Below, one piece after another: positions 9,010-10,805 of a stretch of DNA of 10,805 nt (its first letter is position 1; every line of letters begins with the position of its first letter). Under the pieces are notes generated by a model. That model was not told the DNA's origin and did no database searches. It was given only the letters and a program-made list of their open reading frames with translations. Origin of the DNA: Phoronis ovalis. Lineage: Eukaryota; Phoronida; Phoronidae. Both the position numbers and the translations under genes were made by a program. The DNA lies in assembly GCA_028565635.1 (NCBI GenBank), contig JAOXYB010059735.1, positions 1 through 10,805 of the forward strand, given 5' to 3'.

Positions 9010-9190
9010 CTGCACAAGCAGTGCTGTCGGCATGACAGCTTCTGAGGGATTTACCCCAACTGGGACCAATTTTGATACCGCAATGACTAATTCATTCGAT
9101 TGTTTTCGGTTTAATTCTGCTACTAGCGTTCTTTTTGAATGTACCATTCAATTTTGTACGACAACACTGGCTAACTCAAAATGTGCTGGG
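9010..9190 (+). CDS. ZP-domain protein exon 5: C-terminal core of ZP-C
   Basis: The acceptor is a strong pyrimidine tract ending TTTTGCAG; the donor is GTAAGC. The exon enters in phase 2 (its first base completes Ser) and leaves in phase 0. It encodes CTSSAVGM, a Thr/Ser-rich stretch, then NSFDCFRFNSATSVLFECTI followed by QFC. The F-x-F...V-x-F-x-C-x4-x-C pattern is the most diagnostic part of ZP-C, comparable to the F-R-F...vyfhCevtlC of uromodulin and cuticlin-like proteins. Cysteines fall at 201, 231, 244, 249 and 258 of the joined partial protein. Residue 231 (in FDC) is an additional cysteine compared with the six-cysteine uromodulin-type ZP-C. The open frame on the opposite strand here is a shadow of this exon. 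Confidence 0.92.
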
Positions 9191-9306
9191 GTAAGCTGTT
9201 TTTCCGATTACCTTCCTAACAGAAATAAAGTACAACTAGATAGCCTTTTAGCAAAGGCAGGGTTGCTCATATTGGCCTTTCTGAACATTACATGACCTCT
9301 AAATTA

Positions 9307-9430
9307 CATTTTAACATCATTTTTGAATTTTTCAGCAAATAATAGAAATTCACTGCTTCGGGATTTCTTGCCTTCCCAAAGCAGTGAATTTCTATTATTT
9401 GCTGAAAAGTTCAAAAATGATGTTAAAATG
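9307..9430. repeat. Near-perfect long hairpin: 56-bp arms, 12-bp loop
   Basis: The left arm (9307-9362) and right arm (9375-9430) are reverse complements with two mismatches that I can find, separated by 12 bases. The arms include AATAGAAATTCACTGCTT and its complement. In the ZP pre-mRNA this would fold into one long stem-loop. It sits in a family of related repeats: TTCAAAAATGATGTTAAAA on its right arm recurs as TTCAAAAATGAAGTTAAAA at 9921-9939. The likeliest origin is therefore a recent head-to-head duplication of a repeat, or a foldback element. It is longer and more perfect than a typical animal pre-miRNA. Confidence 0.9.
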
Positions 9431-9479
9431 TCCTCCTTGACTTCTATGCTTTCTGAAAATGTTATGTAATTTTGAAAGT

Positions 9480-10040
9480 TTGAACTTTGACCTTTAGATG
9501 ACCTTTTGACATCAATGTCAACTCCGGACTGTCATATGTCAAAATACAAGCCTACTGGAATAACACTATGACTTACAGTATGTTTCCTCTATAAAATAAA
9601 TTTAAAAGATGCTAAAAAAAAATCACCTTTTAATACCTAAATATTCTAAAAGGTCATCAAAAGGACCTTTTTTATAACCTAATATCATCATTTTGGAATA
9701 TTTCGAGCAATTCTAGAATTTTGACCTTTGACCTTTGACCTCTAAATGATCTTTTTGACGCCAAAGTCAGCAATGGCCTACCCTGGGGATGTCAAAGATC
9801 AAATATCAAGTCCTTAACTGCAACACACTTCGAGATATAGCTTAGCGAAAATTGGGTCATATGATCATTTTGAGGTCAAACGGGAAAAAAAAAATTAATT
9901 TCCAGAAATTTGATGAAAAATTCAAAAATGAAGTTAAAAAGTCATTTATCTTAGCTGACTTTGAGGTCCAAAAAGTCATTCAGAGGTCAAACAATCAAAA
10001 TTTCATGAAACTTTAAACAAGAGGTAAATGTCATCCAGAG
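9480..10040. repeat. Cluster of TGACC/GGTCA-rich repeat fragments
   Basis: TGACCT-type motifs occur on the + strand at 9488-9493, 9499-9504 and three times at 9722-9741. They occur as GGTCA on the opposite strand from about 9873 to 9988 (GAGGTCAAA, GAGGTCCA, GAGGTCAAAC). A short inverted pair AAAAGGTC/GACCTTTT lies at 9648-9655 and 9664-9671. The piece at about 9850-9960, read on the minus strand, parallels the sequence at 9291-9335. This suggests several copies of one dispersed repeat in both orientations. No coding capacity. Confidence 0.6.
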
Positions 10041-10627
10041 GTCTTTGGACATTCATGGGTTCAGGAAAATCCAATATAGGTCTGGATATCCAACTATTTC
10101 TACGTGTGCAACCTGGCCTTTGCTAAAAGGCACTTCTAGTTTTACATAATGACACACATGATATCCAGCCACCTCAATGGTAACACAATGGCCCTACTCT
10201 ACGCGCAACATTCTATTTAGTCAAAAATAAAGATAGCCATGCCACTCCCGAATTTTAGTGCATGGTAACATGCGTAATATGGTAGCTTTGAAATAATCCC
10301 TTTAATTTTTGACAAAAATAACATATTTTAATTATAACTTCTTTCATTTTCTGCAACAATTACATTCACTTTCAAGAAATAATGTCCAAATGGCCGCCCA
10401 GGTGGAGGAATGGCAAAAATGCTCATTAATGCAATCAACTAGCTATATTCAACACCAGAGATGAAGGCCGTTATTCGTTATATCTGATGTCAGGTCTAGG
10501 GGTATAAAACCTTCCTGCATATGTTACCATTGTTTGATTATATTTTACATGAATTTTCCTAATAGTTTTCCTAGGAGTGATTTCATTTACTTATAAATGA
10601 AACATTAAATATACTTTTATATTACAG

Positions 10628-10742
10628 GATACATGTGCCAGTGCTACTGCTAATCAGCCTTTACGCAGAAAGAGGGCTGTTACTGAAAACTCAACTGATA
10701 GTGTGACCGCATCTATTACCATACTTGTCGGAGAATCTGGCT
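10628..10742 (+). CDS. ZP-domain protein exon 6: end of ZP-C, furin-type site, hydrophobic patch
   Basis: The acceptor is TATATTACAG and the donor is a perfect GTAAGT; the exon enters in phase 0 and leaves in phase 1. It encodes DTCASATANQPL, giving the last ZP-C cysteine (263), then RRKR at 273-276, then AVTENSTDSVTASITILVGE. RRKR fits the R-x-K/R-R furin consensus found just after ZP-C in many ZP proteins, where cleavage releases the polymerisation-competent protein. SITILVG, just downstream, fits the external hydrophobic patch that cleavage removes. N-S-T at residue 281 is the only N-glycosylation sequon I see in the joined protein. A membrane span or GPI signal would be expected in later exons beyond the window. 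The frame is open at the window edge only through splicing. Confidence 0.92.
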
Positions 10743-10805
10743 GTAAGTATTTCATATACAATATTTTCATTATATCTATATATAGATAATCGAATTATGT
10801 ATATA
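10743..10805 (+). other. Start of intron 6 of the ZP gene (phase 1)
   Basis: The intron begins with consensus donor GTAAGT and runs off the window. It contains a 16-bp perfect TA-rich palindrome, TATCTATATATAGATA, at 10773-10788, probably simple sequence. Confidence 0.8.

Larger units (their letters stand above)
9191..10627 (+). other. Intron 5 of the ZP gene (phase 0)
   Basis: This 1437-bp intron runs from GTAAGC to ATTACAG. Its first two-thirds are made of related repeat fragments rich in TGACC or GGTCA (about 9290-10040), including a long hairpin. From about 10070 to 10627 I see unremarkable AT-rich sequence with no exon or RNA gene. Confidence 0.82.

Noticed and set aside
8965-9147. Minus-strand 60-residue frame
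   Set aside because: It is the shadow of ZP exon 5 on the opposite strand.
9307-9430. Canonical microRNA precursor
   Set aside because: The stem is much longer and more perfect than typical animal pre-miRNAs and is made of repeat-family sequence. Hairpin siRNA or plain inverted duplication is likelier.

Overview
The window looks like animal nuclear DNA: AT-rich, mostly non-coding, with short open exons bounded by GT-AG splice signals and separated by introns of about 230 bp to 4 kb. I see no bacterial-style operons, CRISPR arrays, rRNA or tRNA. The dispersed foldback and TGACC-rich repeats and the gene type would fit a marine invertebrate, but the sequence alone does not fix the lineage.

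The one convincing gene is on the + strand: six consecutive internal exons (1298-1485, 1747-1922, 2156-2298, 4893-4986, 9010-9190, 10628-10742). Their reading phases join without a break into about 298 residues. The product is a zona pellucida (ZP) module. A four-cysteine ZP-N domain (exons 1-2) is followed by a linker, then a ZP-C domain (exons 3-6), then a dibasic furin-type site (RRKR) and a short hydrophobic stretch like the external hydrophobic patch. The 5' exons (signal peptide, any extra domains) and the 3' exons (membrane anchor or tail) lie outside the window. The protein is therefore probably a secreted or membrane-tethered, polymerising extracellular-matrix or egg-coat-type protein.

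The rest is intronic. Intron 3 (2299-4892) holds an 18-bp minisatellite in a locally GC-richer island, an orphan ORF with faint ZP-C-like character, and an 879-bp element with perfect 25-bp terminal inverted repeats. Intron 4 (4987-9009) holds a short-period repeat block and a 350-bp foldback element. Intron 5 (9191-10627) holds a nearly perfect 56-bp-arm hairpin inside a cluster of TGACC-rich repeats. I found no new multi-gene system. The points most worth a second look are the 9307-9430 hairpin, the inverted-repeat elements, the orphan ORF at 3209-3487, and the in-frame alternative splice sites.
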